Below, in pieces: positions 63,879 to 64,000 of a DNA stretch of 64,000 nucleotides. Within the stretch, counting starts at the first letter, position 1. Each line of letters opens with the position of its first letter. Below the pieces are notes generated by a model. That model saw only the letters and a list, made by a program, of their open reading frames with translations. It did no database searches and was not told where the DNA came from. This stretch comes from Pegea sp. RAD2-039 (taxonomy: Eukaryota; Chordata; Thaliacea; Salpida; Salpidae): the NCBI GenBank assembly GCA_034620365.1, contig JAQGEQ010000354.1, forward strand, positions 434,001 to 498,000, in the 5' to 3' direction. The position numbers and the translations under genes were made by a program.

Positions 63879-64000
63879 GTAAAATACCTTTATTTATCAT
63901 AAAAATTATTCCTTCTTTTATCTCTAGATTTCATTGTGTATGCATATATATATTAAATTTGTAGAATTATGATAATAATATTTTTTATTAGATAAATAAA

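Noticed and set aside
1-64000. A defence, CRISPR or biosynthetic-cluster type novel system
   Set aside because: The window is eukaryotic, with unrelated spliced housekeeping-type genes. No co-oriented cluster or array of that kind is present.

Overview
This window is nuclear DNA of an animal. It is very A+T-rich, and its genes are broken by many short GT-AG introns (about 40 to 600 bases). The gene set points to a metazoan: ribosomal protein eL8, a PPP1R37-type PP1 regulator, a vinculin-family protein and an SLC16-type transporter. The genome also carries CR1/Jockey-like LINEs and a tRNA-derived SINE. I cannot name the phylum from the sequence alone. There is no prokaryotic-style operon, CRISPR array or phage signature.

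Layout. (1) 2.1-4.6 kb, plus strand: RPL7A (eL8) in 8 exons. At least four of its introns look like box C/D snoRNA hosts. The one in intron 6 is clearly SNORD24 (U24), which is also housed in RPL7A in human. (2) 10.3-12.0 kb, plus: a C2H2 zinc-finger protein with two AEBP2/GLI-like fingers and a basic tail. (3) 13.6-16.0 kb, minus: a 264-residue multi-span membrane protein of uncertain family. (4) 20.6 kb: a fragment resembling a tRNA-derived SINE. (5) 21.5-27.0 kb, minus: PPP1R37. Its last exon holds a nearly perfect 24-base minisatellite encoding about 29 copies of an 8-residue acidic/basic repeat. (6) 29.6-36.0 kb, minus: a vinculin-like gene of about 20 exons with one unresolved junction near its 3' end. 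(7) 41.2-45.3 kb, plus: a monocarboxylate-transporter-like (SLC16 family) gene in 9 exons. (8) 53.5-57.0 kb, plus: an unrecognised Ser/Asp/Lys-rich protein of 436 residues in 13 exons. (9) 63.8 kb, plus: the first exon of a gene that continues past the window.

Between the genes lie long A+T-rich stretches in which I see no genes. They contain four 5'-truncated copies of one LINE family (27.7, 36.9, 49.1 and 57.4 kb), which share a 3'-terminal hairpin and an ATAAATAA-type tail. A remnant of a second LINE-like family lies at 59.6-60.5 kb, with a partial relative of its 5' part at 37.9 kb.

The exon models of RPL7A, the zinc-finger gene, the membrane protein, PPP1R37, the transporter and the 53.5 kb gene all keep an open frame, and their coding lengths are divisible by three. 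This supports the splice sites chosen. The two most interesting items are the multi-intron snoRNA host RPL7A and the homogenised repeat tail of PPP1R37. I saw no convincing retrovirus, LTR element or Polinton.
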